A stretch of 64,000 nt of DNA from Pedobacter sp. MR2016-24 (GCF_026239655.1 NZ_JAPIVO010000002.1:620001-684000), one strand, 5' to 3'. Counted from the stretch's first letter, positions 50,354 through 58,917 are shown. The notes: generated by a model from the sequence alone, not told the origin. Numbers and translations: made by a program.

Positions 50354-51403
50354 ATGGATTTACACCATATAAAACTTACTCAATATTCTCATGGCGCCGG
50401 CTGCGGCTGTAAGATTAGTCCCGCGATTTTAGATAAAATTTTACACAGTGATCTTCCCGCTGCTATAGATACACGCCTTTTAGTAGGAAACGATAAAAGG
50501 GATGATGCCGCTGTTCTTGATCTTGGCAACGGAACAGGATTAATTTCAACAACAGATTTCTTTATGCCTATTGTTGATGATGCCTATGATTTTGGCAGAA
50601 TAGCCTCTGCAAATGCCATAAGTGATGTTTATGCCATGGGTGGGAAACCCGTTTTGGCAATCGCTATTCTCGGATGGCCAATTGATAAACTTCCTGCAGA
50701 GGTAGCTCAGAAAGTATTGGAAGGCGCCAGGGCAATTTGCGCAGAAGCAGGAATTACATTGGCTGGCGGCCATAGTATTGATTGCCCCGAGCCAGTGTTT
50801 GGCCTGTCTGTAAATGGTATCATAGACATCAGGCAATTGAAACAAAACTCTACAGCTACTGCGGGGTGCAGATTATATTTAACGAAAGCCCTGGGAGTTG
50901 GTATATTATCTACAGCTCAAAAGAAAGGGCTTTTAAAATCTGAAGATGCGGCAGTAGCATTAAAGAGCATGACTACGCTAAACAAACTAGGTGAAATTTT
51001 TGGTGGTCTGGATAGCGTTAAAGCAATGACGGATGTGACTGGTTTTGGATTATTAGGACATTTAGCAGAGATGTGTGAGGGGAGTGGGCTGTCTGCTGTT
51101 GTTGAATTTGATAAAGTTCCTGTCATATCTTCAGTACCTTATTACCTGGAACATAACTGCTATCCCGGTGGAACGCAAAGAAACTGGAACAGTTATGGCC
51201 AAAAGGTGAATACGTTGACAGAACAGCAACGCTTTATTCTGGCGGATCCCCAGACCAGCGGTGGTTTATTAATAGCGGTGGCACAGGAAGGAGTATCGGA
51301 GTTTGAACGAATTCTTAAAGAACAGGGGTTATCCGGGGATTACCTCACTCCATTTGGCTGGCTAGAAACTAAAAAAAGAAATGATGTTATTACTGTAATC
51401 TAA
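50354..51403 (+). CDS. selD: Selenide, water dikinase SelD
   Basis: This 349-residue enzyme makes selenophosphate from selenide and ATP. The N-terminal active-site loop is [11 protein letters not shown] with Cys rather than selenocysteine (two TGC/TGT codons, no in-frame TGA). The ATP/Mg-binding segments include [46 protein letters not shown] and [14 protein letters not shown]-terminal AIRS-like domain has [12 protein letters not shown] and [11 protein letters not shown]. It is in an operon with selU and its product probably serves only tRNA selenation, since no selA or selB is seen in the window. Confidence 0.95.
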   Translation: MDLHHIKLTQYSHGAGCGCKISPAILDKILHSDLPAAIDTRLLVGNDKRDDAAVLDLGNGTGLISTTDFFMPIVDDAYDFGRIASANAISDVYAMGGKPVLAIAILGWPIDKLPAEVAQKVLEGARAICAEAGITLAGGHSIDCPEPVFGLSVNGIIDIRQLKQNSTATAGCRLYLTKALGVGILSTAQKKGLLKSEDAAVALKSMTTLNKLGEIFGGLDSVKAMTDVTGFGLLGHLAEMCEGSGLSAVVEFDKVPVISSVPYYLEHNCYPGGTQRNWNSYGQKVNTLTEQQRFILADPQTSGGLLIAVAQEGVSEFERILKEQGLSGDYLTPFGWLETKKRNDVITVI

Positions 51404-51637
51404 CCTTCTGCCTTATGAAACAACTACATATATAAAGCGGTCCTTTGCTGCTATGTTTCTAACATTACTTATGTTTTTCTCACATGCAGATGATATTCAT
51501 AAAGAATGAATTACAGTACGGGGATATTCAACCATATAGTATCAGGCAAGCAGATGTAAGATGCCAGAAGTACTTAACCTGAAATTTATCTCGCCATAGA
51601 TATGATTAATTGTTTTGCAGGGAAAACAATCCCGGCA

Positions 51638-52351
51638 TTACCAGGGAAGTGTCTTGTTGGTATAATCAACATATGCTTGCCGGCCAGAGCCAAAATGATG
51701 TTCTACAACATTGGCTACACCCATAACGCTTTCTTCCAGTTCTATCTCGTATGGTACAGTACCATTTAAAGTGCCCATATCGGTATTTACCCAGCCTGGA
51801 TGGACATTCAGCACGGTACGACCAGCTTTTTGGACGTGAAAGTATAAGCTTCTGCTGAGCGAGTTAAGTGCTGCTTTGCTTGCACTGTAAAGTTCAACAG
51901 CTCCTTCTGTATTACCTGCTATGCTTGCCCGGTGGGAGGTCATAAACGCAATCATTCCGCCCTCTTTTTCCAGATATTTTTCTAACCGTTTGGCTAGCCT
52001 TACCGGGCCAATAGCGTTAGTTAAAAATAGAGCCGTTACTTCGTCATCATTAACTTCCAACAAAGACTGGTGCAAAGGGCCATATATTCCTGCATTATAA
52101 AACATAATATCAAATACCTGTCCACGCAATGAACTTTCTAATTCTTGTACCGAGGCCATATTTACGATATCCACATTTTTTACGACTAACCTGTCAGGAG
52201 CTGATTTTCCCATTGCCTCTAATGTTGACTGGTCATCACCTTTACGGCAGGTGCCGGTAACGTGGTATCCTCTTTTAAAAAACTCATTTGCTAAGCCAAG
52301 TCCGAGACCTTTTTCAGCACCGACTATCAAAATTCTTTTCTTATTTTCCAT
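51638..52351 (-). CDS. Short-chain dehydrogenase/reductase
   Basis: This 237-residue SDR has the NAD(P)-binding GAEKGLGLGLA (11-21), FYNAGIYG in place of NNAG, and the catalytic YSASK (~152-156) with Ser ~139 in TSHRAS. VHPGWVNTDMG follows the active site. It resembles C-factor/CsgA-like SDRs that act on unknown carbonyls. A second SDR and an AraC regulator lie upstream on the same strand, suggesting a small stress- or detoxification-type cluster. Confidence 0.88.
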   Translation of the reverse strand: MENKKRILIVGAEKGLGLGLANEFFKRGYHVTGTCRKGDDQSTLEAMGKSAPDRLVVKNVDIVNMASVQELESSLRGQVFDIMFYNAGIYGPLHQSLLEVNDDEVTALFLTNAIGPVRLAKRLEKYLEKEGGMIAFMTSHRASIAGNTEGAVELYSASKAALNSLSRSLYFHVQKAGRTVLNVHPGWVNTDMGTLNGTVPYEIELEESVMGVANVVEHHFGSGRQAYVDYTNKTLPW

Positions 52352-52373
52352 TTTATTTATGAGTAGACATTAA

Positions 52374-53126
52374 TTATTTTGCTGTATAACCACCATCGGC
52401 AACAACGATAGCGCCTGTCATGAAGCTCGACAAGGAAGAAGAGAGAAATAAGATCACGGTCGCTATCTCTTCGGGCTGCCCGGCCCGGCCAATCGGTTCT
52501 TTTGCCCCTTCATTTCTCAATACCTCACGGCCATCGGGGGTAAGGCTATCGAGGATAGGTGTTTCGATCACACCCGGAGCAACTGCGTTAACCCGGATAT
52601 TTTTTGGAGCCAGTTCAACAGCCAGACTTTTTGTAAACAAGCTTACGGCACCTTTTGAGGTACAATAGGTGACCAGGTTAGCGATACCCACCAATCCGGA
52701 AACTGAATCCGTATTAACGATCGTGCCGCCACCGCGGGCTATCATAGATGGAACGGCTTCACTTGCATGAACGAACATGCCTTTCACATTGTCGGCCATT
52801 ACGCTGTCCCAGTCTTCATCCCGAATTTCCAGAAATGCTTTTGGGAATGACCGTCCGGCGTTATTCACGAGGATATCGACACCACCAAATTTCTCAGTAG
52901 CCAGGTCAACAGCACGCCTGGCTGTCGCCCTTTCCGATACCTCGCCCTGCGTAGCGTATACGTTTCCCGGGTATTGGCTTTCCAACTTATAAACATTTTC
53001 ACTTTTGTCCTCTGCGATTATGTTTGCTCCTGCTTCGATTAACATGGCAACCACGGCCAGACCAATGCCACCTGCGGCCCCGGTCACTATCGCTACTTTA
53101 CCTTCCAGATTTATATGTACACTCAT
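52374..53126 (-). CDS. Short-chain dehydrogenase/reductase, FabG-like
   Basis: The 250-residue classical SDR has VTGAAGGIGLAVVAMLIEAG (14-33), NNAGRS, DSVSGL with the Ser, YCTSKGA with Tyr and Lys (~153-157) and VAPGVIETPI. The C-terminus GAIVVADGGYTAK is typical of 3-oxoacyl-ACP- and polyol-type reductases. It lies 22 bp upstream of the next SDR on the same strand, so they are cotranscribed. Substrate unknown. Confidence 0.9.
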   Translation of the reverse strand: MSVHINLEGKVAIVTGAAGGIGLAVVAMLIEAGANIIAEDKSENVYKLESQYPGNVYATQGEVSERATARRAVDLATEKFGGVDILVNNAGRSFPKAFLEIRDEDWDSVMADNVKGMFVHASEAVPSMIARGGGTIVNTDSVSGLVGIANLVTYCTSKGAVSLFTKSLAVELAPKNIRVNAVAPGVIETPILDSLTPDGREVLRNEGAKEPIGRAGQPEEIATVILFLSSSLSSFMTGAIVVADGGYTAK

Positions 53127-53211
53127 GCTTACCTTTGTTTATTTTGATGACACAAAGATAAGTCGCTATGTTAGCCTAAAGTTGAAGCTTTCAAACCATT
53201 AGTTGATAAAA

Positions 53212-54120
53212 TCAAACAGTGCTTATATTTCTAAAGGATCGTGGTGACTGGTTGAAATTCTTTTTAAAGAAATTGATAAAGGGAGATAGTTCTTCGAATC
53301 CAAGACTCCATGCAATCTCGCCGATATTCCATTGGGTATGCCGGAGTAAGGTTTGCGCTTCCTGCGCTACACGCTCTCCGATGATCTGAGAGGTAGTTTT
53401 TCCTGTGGTTTCTTTTAAGGCTCGATTAAGGTGATTAATATGTACAGCTAGTTGCGAGGCGAATTCGGAGGGTGTCCTTAGTAGCATTTGCTGTGCAGGA
53501 GTTTCAATAGGAAACTGCCTTTCCAGCAATTCAATAAAAAGTGAGGAGATCCGGGTTGCGGCATTCATGCTCGAATAGCTCGAAGCAATTGCGGGCTGCA
53601 TTTTCATCGCAGTATGGATCAGATCAAAGACCAGGTTTCGCAATACATCATATTTATAAGTATAATCAGATCCGATCTCTTCAAGCATTTTAAGATAAAT
53701 ATTTTGAATCGATTCATTCTGGGTAACAGAGAGCGGAAAAATAGGAGTGTTTCCCGGCTGAAATAGCGGATATTCTTTAATGTTCCCATAATGATTAAAG
53801 AATGCTTCAGTGAATATGCAGAAATATCCAGATTGCTCATCTCCTAAAGGCTCCCACTTATAGGGGATCAATGGATTGGCAAACAATAAAGCGTAATCTG
53901 CTACATCCACCACCTTATCGGCATAGCTCAACCGTTTATGACCGTTCAACAGGCTGATCTTGAAATAATCTTTGCGGCTGTAGGGAATAGGTTTAGCGTG
54001 TTTGCCCAGGAAATCGTCCAGATTGAATACGTTGAAATGCCCCATTTCCTTTTTTAGGTTATCAGGCATGAAGTTCACTTTTTGACTGTAAAAATCCTCA
54101 AGGCTTTGTGTTGGCTCCAT
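53212..54120 (-). CDS. AraC-family transcriptional regulator, paralogue
   Basis: This protein of about 302 residues has LSYADKVVDV and FANPLIPYKWEP in the sensing half. In the DNA-binding half it has SEFASQLAVHINHLNRALKE and WNIGEIAYSLGF-like WNIGEIAWSLGFEELSPF. It matches the AraC regulator at 37.9 kb motif for motif, so the two arose by duplication. The ATG at 54120 is preferred over a start seven codons upstream. It most likely controls the two SDR genes downstream. Confidence 0.87.
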   Translation of the reverse strand: MEPTQSLEDFYSQKVNFMPDNLKKEMGHFNVFNLDDFLGKHAKPIPYSRKDYFKISLLNGHKRLSYADKVVDVADYALLFANPLIPYKWEPLGDEQSGYFCIFTEAFFNHYGNIKEYPLFQPGNTPIFPLSVTQNESIQNIYLKMLEEIGSDYTYKYDVLRNLVFDLIHTAMKMQPAIASSYSSMNAATRISSLFIELLERQFPIETPAQQMLLRTPSEFASQLAVHINHLNRALKETTGKTTSQIIGERVAQEAQTLLRHTQWNIGEIAWSLGFEELSPFINFFKKNFNQSPRSFRNISTV

Positions 54121-54187
54121 GTACAAAGTTAACAAAATCAAACGATCAGCTAAACCTCTCGTGCTCTTGCAACTTCTTTATCATAAT

Positions 54188-54226
54188 CCCTAAGCAGCCA
54201 ACGCTCGCGGGGTTGGCCTGCTTAGG
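54188..54226 (-). terminator. Terminator-like stem-loop after the nitroreductase gene
   Basis: cctaagcagccaac and gttggcctgcttagg pair over 14 bp with one bulged base and a short GC-rich loop (54189-54225). It lies just past the nitroreductase stop on the minus strand. The T-run is absent. Confidence 0.5.
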
Positions 54227-54232
54227 AATTGA

Positions 54233-54862
54233 TTAGTCTATTTTTTTTGAAAATTCGGAGATTGGCAAACGAACTTTAGGCAGTGAAGCGAGATAATCGT
54301 TGTCAGTATCCCTGTAGCCTAGAGAAAGAATCACTGAAGCATGAAGATTTTTTTCTGATAAGCCCAAAACTTCATCAAATAATTCAGGATTAAAACCTTC
54401 CATAGGAGTAGCGTCCACTTTGAGTTCTGCAGCAGCAATTAATGCTGTTCCTAATCCAATATATGCTTGTTTGCTTGACCAAATAGCAGTTTGCTGGGCT
54501 GTCTGGCCAGAAAAATAAGGGGTTAAAGTATCCTTTAAGGCATTGAGCGCGCCGCTCTCCAAATTTCTTTGTTCTTCCATCATTGCCACATAATCGGCTA
54601 TATACCCGCTGGTAATAGTGTTAAAAGCAGCAAAAACCAGCAAATGAGAAGAAGCATGAATTTGTGCGTTGAATGATCCTTCCGCTAATTTTTGTCTGAT
54701 TGCAGGATTAGTTATTACCATCAAGCGATAAGGCTGTATGCCACAAGAAGAGGCGCTAAGGTTGATGGCTTCAATAATTTGGTCGATCTTATTTTCGCTG
54801 ACCGATTCATCTGAGTATTTTTTAACAGCATAGCGCCATTGTAAATTTTTGATTAATTCCAT
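54233..54862 (-). CDS. NAD(P)H-dependent nitroreductase, NfsB-like
   Basis: The 209-residue flavoprotein has the N-terminal WRYAVKKYSDESVSE (FMN-phosphate-binding RxxxRxf-type region). It also has INLSASSCGIQPYRLMVI, IGLGTALIAAAELKVDATPMEGF, and VILSLGYRDTDNDYL at the C-terminus. It is the Bacteroidota NfsB/oxygen-insensitive type that reduces nitroaromatics and quinones with FMN. It is divergent from an HxlR regulator with 97 bp between, the usual pairing for redox- or electrophile-induced reductases. Confidence 0.9.
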   Translation of the reverse strand: MELIKNLQWRYAVKKYSDESVSENKIDQIIEAINLSASSCGIQPYRLMVITNPAIRQKLAEGSFNAQIHASSHLLVFAAFNTITSGYIADYVAMMEEQRNLESGALNALKDTLTPYFSGQTAQQTAIWSSKQAYIGLGTALIAAAELKVDATPMEGFNPELFDEVLGLSEKNLHASVILSLGYRDTDNDYLASLPKVRLPISEFSKKID

Positions 54863-54913
54863 TTTTTATGATTTGATTGCAAAGCTATAACTATGATGTG
54901 TACATTTGTAACC

Positions 54914-54939
54914 TAGTGACAAAAAGTTATAGTGACAAA
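54914..54939. promoter_or_regulatory. Direct-repeat operator between nitroreductase and HxlR genes
   Basis: tagtgacaaa occurs at 54914-54923 and 54930-54939, 16 bp apart, in the divergent intergenic region. It sits immediately before the HxlR start and is a good candidate for the regulator's binding site. Confidence 0.5.
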
Positions 54940-54959
54940 TAGGTAACCACGTGAATGAG

Positions 54960-55322
54960 ATGAAAAAAGAGCTTGACTTGATAAAAGATTGCGGACAAAA
55001 AATCCTGGCAATTAGTGATACTATGGAAATTTTAAATGGAAAATGGAAAATGTCCATCATCGCGTGTCTATGTTATAAACCGATGCGGTATTCAGAATTA
55101 CTGAAAGAAGTAAAAGGAATCTCCGGCAAAGTGCTAAGCCGCGAATTGAAGGACCTGGAAATAAATGAATTGATTGAGCGTGAAGTGTTGACTACTGCAC
55201 CTGTTGCCGTAGAATACCGGATAACCGATTATGGAACATCACTAAAACAACTTACCGATACAATAGCGGATTGGGGGTTTATTCATAGACAACGCATTAT
55301 TTCAGGGATGAAAACCGGATAG
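54960..55322 (+). CDS. HxlR-family transcriptional regulator
   Basis: This protein of about 120 residues has the HxlR wHTH: DTMEILNGKWKMSIIACLCY (split start), MRYSELLKEVKGISGKVLSR and ELKDLEINELIEREV. It carries two N-terminal Cys-containing sites (Cys11 by this start and Cys in IACLC) that might sense redox or quinones, as in YodB-like members. ATG 54960 is chosen; GTG 54951 is also possible. It probably controls the divergent nitroreductase. Confidence 0.88.
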   Translation: MKKELDLIKDCGQKILAISDTMEILNGKWKMSIIACLCYKPMRYSELLKEVKGISGKVLSRELKDLEINELIEREVLTTAPVAVEYRITDYGTSLKQLTDTIADWGFIHRQRIISGMKTG

Positions 55323-55765
55323 GAATATGATCCCTAATTTGGAATAAAGCATAAAGTTCTATTACAATCGGAAAGACCTTTTCATCAATGACTGTCTTAT
55401 ACTGAATTAGATTTACAGCTTTCTGGGATAAATTGTTTCAAAGATAAATGAACACATTCAAAATTTTTACCAGAAATACAGTATGGCCAAGATGCCAAAG
55501 ATGAGGTAATATTGCGTGTGTTATTTGACTGAGAAAGTGCCATAGATGTTGGAGTTGCGTTGCACTGCTTCTTTCTGCCTTTTGATGTGTATTTAATTTA
55601 AAATATATTTTTTATTTTATTTAAACCATGCTAAATTAGCATATGGAAAAATTAAAAAAGAAATAAAGAATACGCAATCCTAATTTATAATTAAGAATTG
55701 CTTACAAGCCTCGCAGCAAAATCTGATAAATTTAACCTCGCGAGCGTAAGATGAGCAACCTAAAA
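55323..55765. other. Intergenic accessory DNA before the structured leader
   Basis: No supported gene. It contains the block 55393-55430 repeated at 48902-48939. It also has a palindrome atgctaa-a-ttagcat at 55628-55642 that looks like an operator or promoter-proximal site in very AT-rich DNA. Confidence 0.5.
55628..55642. promoter_or_regulatory. Operator-like palindrome
   Basis: Seven-base arms atgctaa and ttagcat flank a single A. It lies in an AT-rich promoter-like stretch about 300 bp before the first gene of the accessory module. Its binding protein is unknown. Confidence 0.35.
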
Positions 55766-55939
55766 CCCTATATTTGCTATAGGGCTGGTGCTCACTTATG
55801 TTTAATGTGAGGGCCTTTTCGAAAGAAAAGGTGGCTTTATCAGAGCCGTGCTACAATAGACTGAGTGAGTTACCAGCCCTATACCTTTTAGGGTGGTAAC
55901 CCCTCATAGAGGCTTATTTAAATTGAAAAATTAAATAAG
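55766..55939 (+). ncRNA. Structured leader RNA with mutually exclusive stems
   Basis: Several overlapping pairings share the same bases. Stem 1:2 is ccctata (55766-55772) with tataggg (55778-55784). Stem 2:3 is the 12-base 55778-55789 with 55872-55883, extended by ctcact/agtgag (55791-55796 with 55864-55869). Stem 3:4 is 55872-55881 with tagggtggt (55889-55897), one bulge. Internal hairpins include ccttttc-gaaa-gaaaagg (55814-55831), ggct/agcc (55833-55847) and cctc-ata-gagg (55902-55912). A last hairpin, cttatttaa/ttaaataag (55913-55921 with 55931-55939), ends 6 bases before the next ATG and could hide its initiation region. This is the logic of an attenuator or riboswitch; the class is unknown to me. 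Confidence 0.55.
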
Positions 55940-55945
55940 ATCAAT

Positions 55946-56701
55946 ATGAAAACAGAAATCAACTATCACCAGCTTACCATCCCGCTGGAATTCCGCGTTG
56001 CCTGTGCCGTCTATAGACTGGATGAGCAGGAAGTATTACAAATCTTCATCAATCACGCTACAGTTTACGATTCGCTTGCGGATCAATATAGTGAAGGTTA
56101 TTCTGAAGCTTCAAAAACTATCGGCCTTTACGTAGCTGAAAAAAGAAGAACTGCAAATGGCAGTCATGCTTTCAGCCATTGCCTGGAGAATGCTGCAAAT
56201 TGTTTCAGGTGGATTAATGAACTCGCCGAAAAAGTATTAAGCAGTGCTATAGCTAAAAGGAAAAAGTCTCTGCTGTACATAGATGAACTGTACAACAACA
56301 TGCAGCGGGTATACACCAGCTCGGATACTTTTTATCTGGATGAAAACCGTTCCTTAAGCTTTACCAAAGACTTTACCGTGCTTTGCGAACTGCACAATTG
56401 TTATCCGGCAGAATACCTGGAAAATTTTATGGGTAAGATTTCCATCGCAGAGATGCAGGCCAGAACCGGGCTAAAGATTCCAAATGATAATTTCACTATG
56501 GCCTTTTTCATGAAAATAGTGTTGGGTTTTGGAAGGCAAAATACTGAAGTGCCTGAGTTCAGTGACAAGGAAGTAGATTTTATCTGCGAAATGGATGAAA
56601 TACGTCTGCACATTCACAACGTGCGCAGCCTGCAGCAACGCATCACCATTTTAAAAGAATTCTACCACAAACACTATCAAGACATCAACAATCACAATTA
56701 A
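55946..56701 (+). CDS. Accessory-element protein, 251 aa, unknown
   Basis: I do not recognise the family. The N-terminus INYHQLTIPLEFRVACAVYR, then EQEVLQIFINHATVYDSLA, is shared in pattern with the next gene (I-N...P-F...C-Y...Q-V-Q-FIN), so the two are paralogous modules. The middle (about 60-120) is helical and Lys-rich, and the C-terminal part holds HNVRSLQQRITILKEFYHKH. It sits directly behind the structured leader and is followed 9 bp later by its smaller relative. A deleted copy of this segment exists at 48.9 kb, so it belongs to a mobile element. Confidence 0.65.
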   Translation: MKTEINYHQLTIPLEFRVACAVYRLDEQEVLQIFINHATVYDSLADQYSEGYSEASKTIGLYVAEKRRTANGSHAFSHCLENAANCFRWINELAEKVLSSAIAKRKKSLLYIDELYNNMQRVYTSSDTFYLDENRSLSFTKDFTVLCELHNCYPAEYLENFMGKISIAEMQARTGLKIPNDNFTMAFFMKIVLGFGRQNTEVPEFSDKEVDFICEMDEIRLHIHNVRSLQQRITILKEFYHKHYQDINNHN

Positions 56702-56710
56702 TCCGCACAC

Positions 56711-57088
56711 ATGGAAATAACAATCAATGTACAGGTACCAGAGGACTTTATGAGCCTCTGTACCATTTACAATATCCAGCCACAACAATTTGTCCAGTCG
56801 TTTATCAATAAGGTCTCTTTTCCTTCGTATTATACCGGAACAAGTAAACAAATGAAATGGGCCACCTTGTTCTTTCTGCAGTATGTTGAGCTAAAGGACC
56901 AGGATAGTGATACCGAGTTTGATCTCGAAGATCATTACCTCCAGCGTTTTACAGATACACTCGCTACAAATATGGGGAGAAACAATGACAATGGGACGAA
57001 AGCAAGGGAAGCAGGAAGGGAAGTGATACGGGAATGGCAAAAGGCTGTTCTTGCAGAACGGGCTAAATATATTACCGATCAATTATAG
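56711..57088 (+). CDS. Accessory-element protein, 125 aa, paralogue of the preceding gene
   Basis: The 125 residues begin MEITINVQVPEDFMSLCTIY, then IQPQQFVQSFINKVSFPSYY, matching the first ~35 residues of the upstream protein in pattern. The C-terminal half (DSDTEFDLEDHYLQRFTDTL ... KAREAGREVIREWQKAVL) is acidic then basic and helical. Part of this reading frame is found, decayed, at 48941-49001. Function unknown; probably a small DNA- or plasmid-maintenance-type protein of a conjugative element, but that is a guess. Confidence 0.65.
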   Translation: MEITINVQVPEDFMSLCTIYNIQPQQFVQSFINKVSFPSYYTGTSKQMKWATLFFLQYVELKDQDSDTEFDLEDHYLQRFTDTLATNMGRNNDNGTKAREAGREVIREWQKAVLAERAKYITDQL

Positions 57089-57467
57089 TTGGATTACAAC
57101 GAATCAGGGAGCTTAATCCACCAGATTAAGCTCCCCTTAGCATTGATAGAGTAAAAGACTTAGAATCTTTGATTCCTATCTTCTACACTATCTGAGCTCA
57201 TTTCGGATTATCTTAAATTTTTAGTAAGTACCAGCTATAACCATAAACCATAGTTGAGATATATCAGCAAAAATATTGGGACTCAAAGATAATGTTCAGT
57301 TATCCTGTGTTGACTAAATACGTACGTTTATCGTCCCTAGAACTTAGGACGCCTTTAAGCAAAAGATAGAATTCGTTTTCAATATCCACTCAACGGGCGG
57401 CTGAACAATTAAAGAGTAGATTTCGAGCAGAAGTTATTTTAGCGATATCTTAAATGTAGTTTCCCAA
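57089..57467. other. 379-bp region without a supported gene
   Basis: Apart from the stem-loop at its left end, no coding frame, repeat or known site was recognised. Confidence 0.4.
57107..57135 (+). terminator. Stem-loop ending the accessory gene pair
   Basis: gggagcttaat (57107-57117) pairs with attaagctccc (57125-57135), an 11-bp perfect stem with a 7-base loop, 19 bp after the 125-residue gene. No strong T-run follows. Confidence 0.55.
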
Positions 57468-57752
57468 TTATGTGCCAGCCTTTGGTCTTGTAACTTTAAT
57501 TTTTAATAAGTTCTGTAATCCCCCTTTCATAGAACAATTCAATAGTTCCATTTCACTGCGTGGTTTTCCACTAAAATAAATTTCATCCGCAAGCTTCAAT
57601 TTCTCTACCTTAACTAATTTGTCTTCATATGGAAAAGATTCTCCTGCCGTTACCAAGGCTTGGTGCAGGTACCATTTCACAAAGTAGTTATAGCCTGTTT
57701 TCAGGCCGTGGGCAAGGTCGAAGCCATTGCCGATTTCGTTCGCTGTTCGCAC
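57468..57752 (-). CDS. Hypothetical 94-aa frame, possibly a fragment
   Basis: The minus-strand frame starts at GTG and encodes MRTANEIGNGFDLAHGLKTG, YNYFVKWYLHQALVTAG and a Lys-rich C-terminus. I do not recognise it. The start is not an ATG, and the flanking + strand DNA also shows decayed frames. It may therefore be a remnant of a larger element gene rather than a functional protein. Confidence 0.3.
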   Translation of the reverse strand: MRTANEIGNGFDLAHGLKTGYNYFVKWYLHQALVTAGESFPYEDKLVKVEKLKLADEIYFSGKPRSEMELLNCSMKGGLQNLLKIKVTRPKAGT

Positions 57753-58111
57753 TCAGGCCGACCCGAAATTTAAAACGGCCATTGATCCTTATTCGGTGAA
57801 CAGGAAAGAGCACTGTAATTATACCCATCCCTTCGGTTTAAGATTAATAAGCATTGGTTTAGTACTCCTTTACATATCGGCATTAGGAGGTTTAACTTAG
57901 GGAATGGCAGTGATGCAATATTTTTCTTCTTACGGATTGGCACTGTTGGTCCCGTGCCCCGAAAATTAAATAACATACCGGGAGCCGCCTTTATTTTAGC
58001 CGGGGCCGCCTTGGTATTAATCGTTCACTTTAATTAAATTTGTAAATGGATCTTTCAATAAAACCAAGCCAGCCACAGACACATACGTAGAATGATTTCT
58101 TCTATTCTGAT
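57753..58111. other. Decayed coding DNA with membrane-segment-like peptides
   Basis: No intact gene. On the + strand, overlapping short frames give hydrophobic peptides such as LRLISIGLVLLYISALGGLT and AAFILAGAALVLIVHFN (the latter ending at 58035). They look like pieces of a membrane protein broken by frameshifts. A putative downstream start region for the 67-residue frame lies at its right end. Confidence 0.35.
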
Positions 58112-58315
58112 GTGGAGCCAGATCAAATTTACATCATAGCCGAAGATCCTGCTGATTTTGCTCATAACGACGAGATACTGGTTGTAAATCTGAAAGAGTT
58201 ACAGCGTAATGTGAAAGACCCGAGTGCCGCAGCGCGGGAGTCCGTTCGTAAAGATGAACTGGTAGTGATCAGTGAAGATCTGGAGAATTGTATTAAATCA
58301 TGGAATGATCGCTGA
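58112..58315 (+). CDS. Hypothetical protein, 67 aa
   Basis: This acidic small protein reads VEPDQIYIIAEDPADFAHND, EILVVNLKELQRNVKDPSAA and so on. It starts at GTG 58112; the frame is open for only seven codons upstream, to a TAG. Codon use and the regular alternation of strands and helices look genuine. It is followed 28 bp later by an 80-residue gene, with which it is probably cotranscribed. The family is unknown. Confidence 0.5.
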   Translation: MEPDQIYIIAEDPADFAHNDEILVVNLKELQRNVKDPSAAARESVRKDELVVISEDLENCIKSWNDR

Positions 58316-58343
58316 TTTGGAACATATAATTAATTATTAAATC

Positions 58344-58586
58344 ATGAGCTTCTGGAAAAACACTGGCTACTGCTATCAGGATATTACAGAGATATCCGAA
58401 GAAAATCTACCGGTGCTTGTTAATGCAATGACGAAGGAAGATATCCAGCAATGGCTGAGATGGAATGATCCTAACGGAATCTACAGCGATGAACAGTCAT
58501 TTAAAGAGTTAGGTAATATTATGCCCCGTGATGAAGCGCTGGAGATTATGATTCGTCAGGCCGAAGACAATCGGGTGCTCATATAA
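58344..58586 (+). CDS. Hypothetical protein, 80 aa
   Basis: The 80 residues begin MSFWKNTGYCYQDITEISEE and contain AMTKEDIQQWLRWNDPNGIY. They are acidic, with no membrane segment, and start at ATG 58344. I have no family name for it. It may belong to a two-gene accessory unit with the 67-residue frame; both are near the restriction island. Confidence 0.55.
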   Translation: MSFWKNTGYCYQDITEISEENLPVLVNAMTKEDIQQWLRWNDPNGIYSDEQSFKELGNIMPRDEALEIMIRQAEDNRVLI

Positions 58587-58596
58587 AATCAAACAT

Positions 58597-58900
58597 CAAG
58601 TTAACCGAAATTAAATGCTTGGAAGATGTGGCAGCTTTTATGCATTGCCTCATTGAAGAAAGCGCAAAGGTACATCCCGACACGGATTTCAATGATTATG
58701 TTCATATGCAAACCGGAGAGCCAACTTACAAACGTGAAGAGGCCGCTTTAAGAAACCGGTTAATGGAATAGGCTTTTGAAATTTGTAAACGCAACGACGA
58801 GGATATCTACAGTTTTATGCACGAAATCTTTTTGAAAGAGACCGTGCTGGATAAATTAATTCCTCTGCCATCTGCGATAACCTCCAATTTTGGCACCTGA
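58597..58900 (+). pseudogene. Small reading frame interrupted by an amber stop
   Basis: Without the TAG at 58769-58771 this + strand frame would run to the TGA at 58898-58900. It reads LEDVAAFMHCLIEESAKVHP ... RNRLME, then stop, then AFEICKRNDEDIYSFMHEIF. Both halves have similar helical, coding-like character, and the second follows in the same frame. No in-frame ATG precedes LEDV closely. It is most likely a decayed accessory gene just before vsr. Confidence 0.5.
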
Positions 58901-58917
58901 TTTGTCGGGACGCTCAT

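Noticed and set aside
50354..51403. Selenocysteine-containing SelD
   Set aside because: The active-site codons are ordinary Cys codons and the frame has no internal TGA.
57468..57752. Conjugation or mobilisation protein
   Set aside because: Only a vague impression from the neighbourhood; no relaxase, VirD4 or integrase motif is visible.
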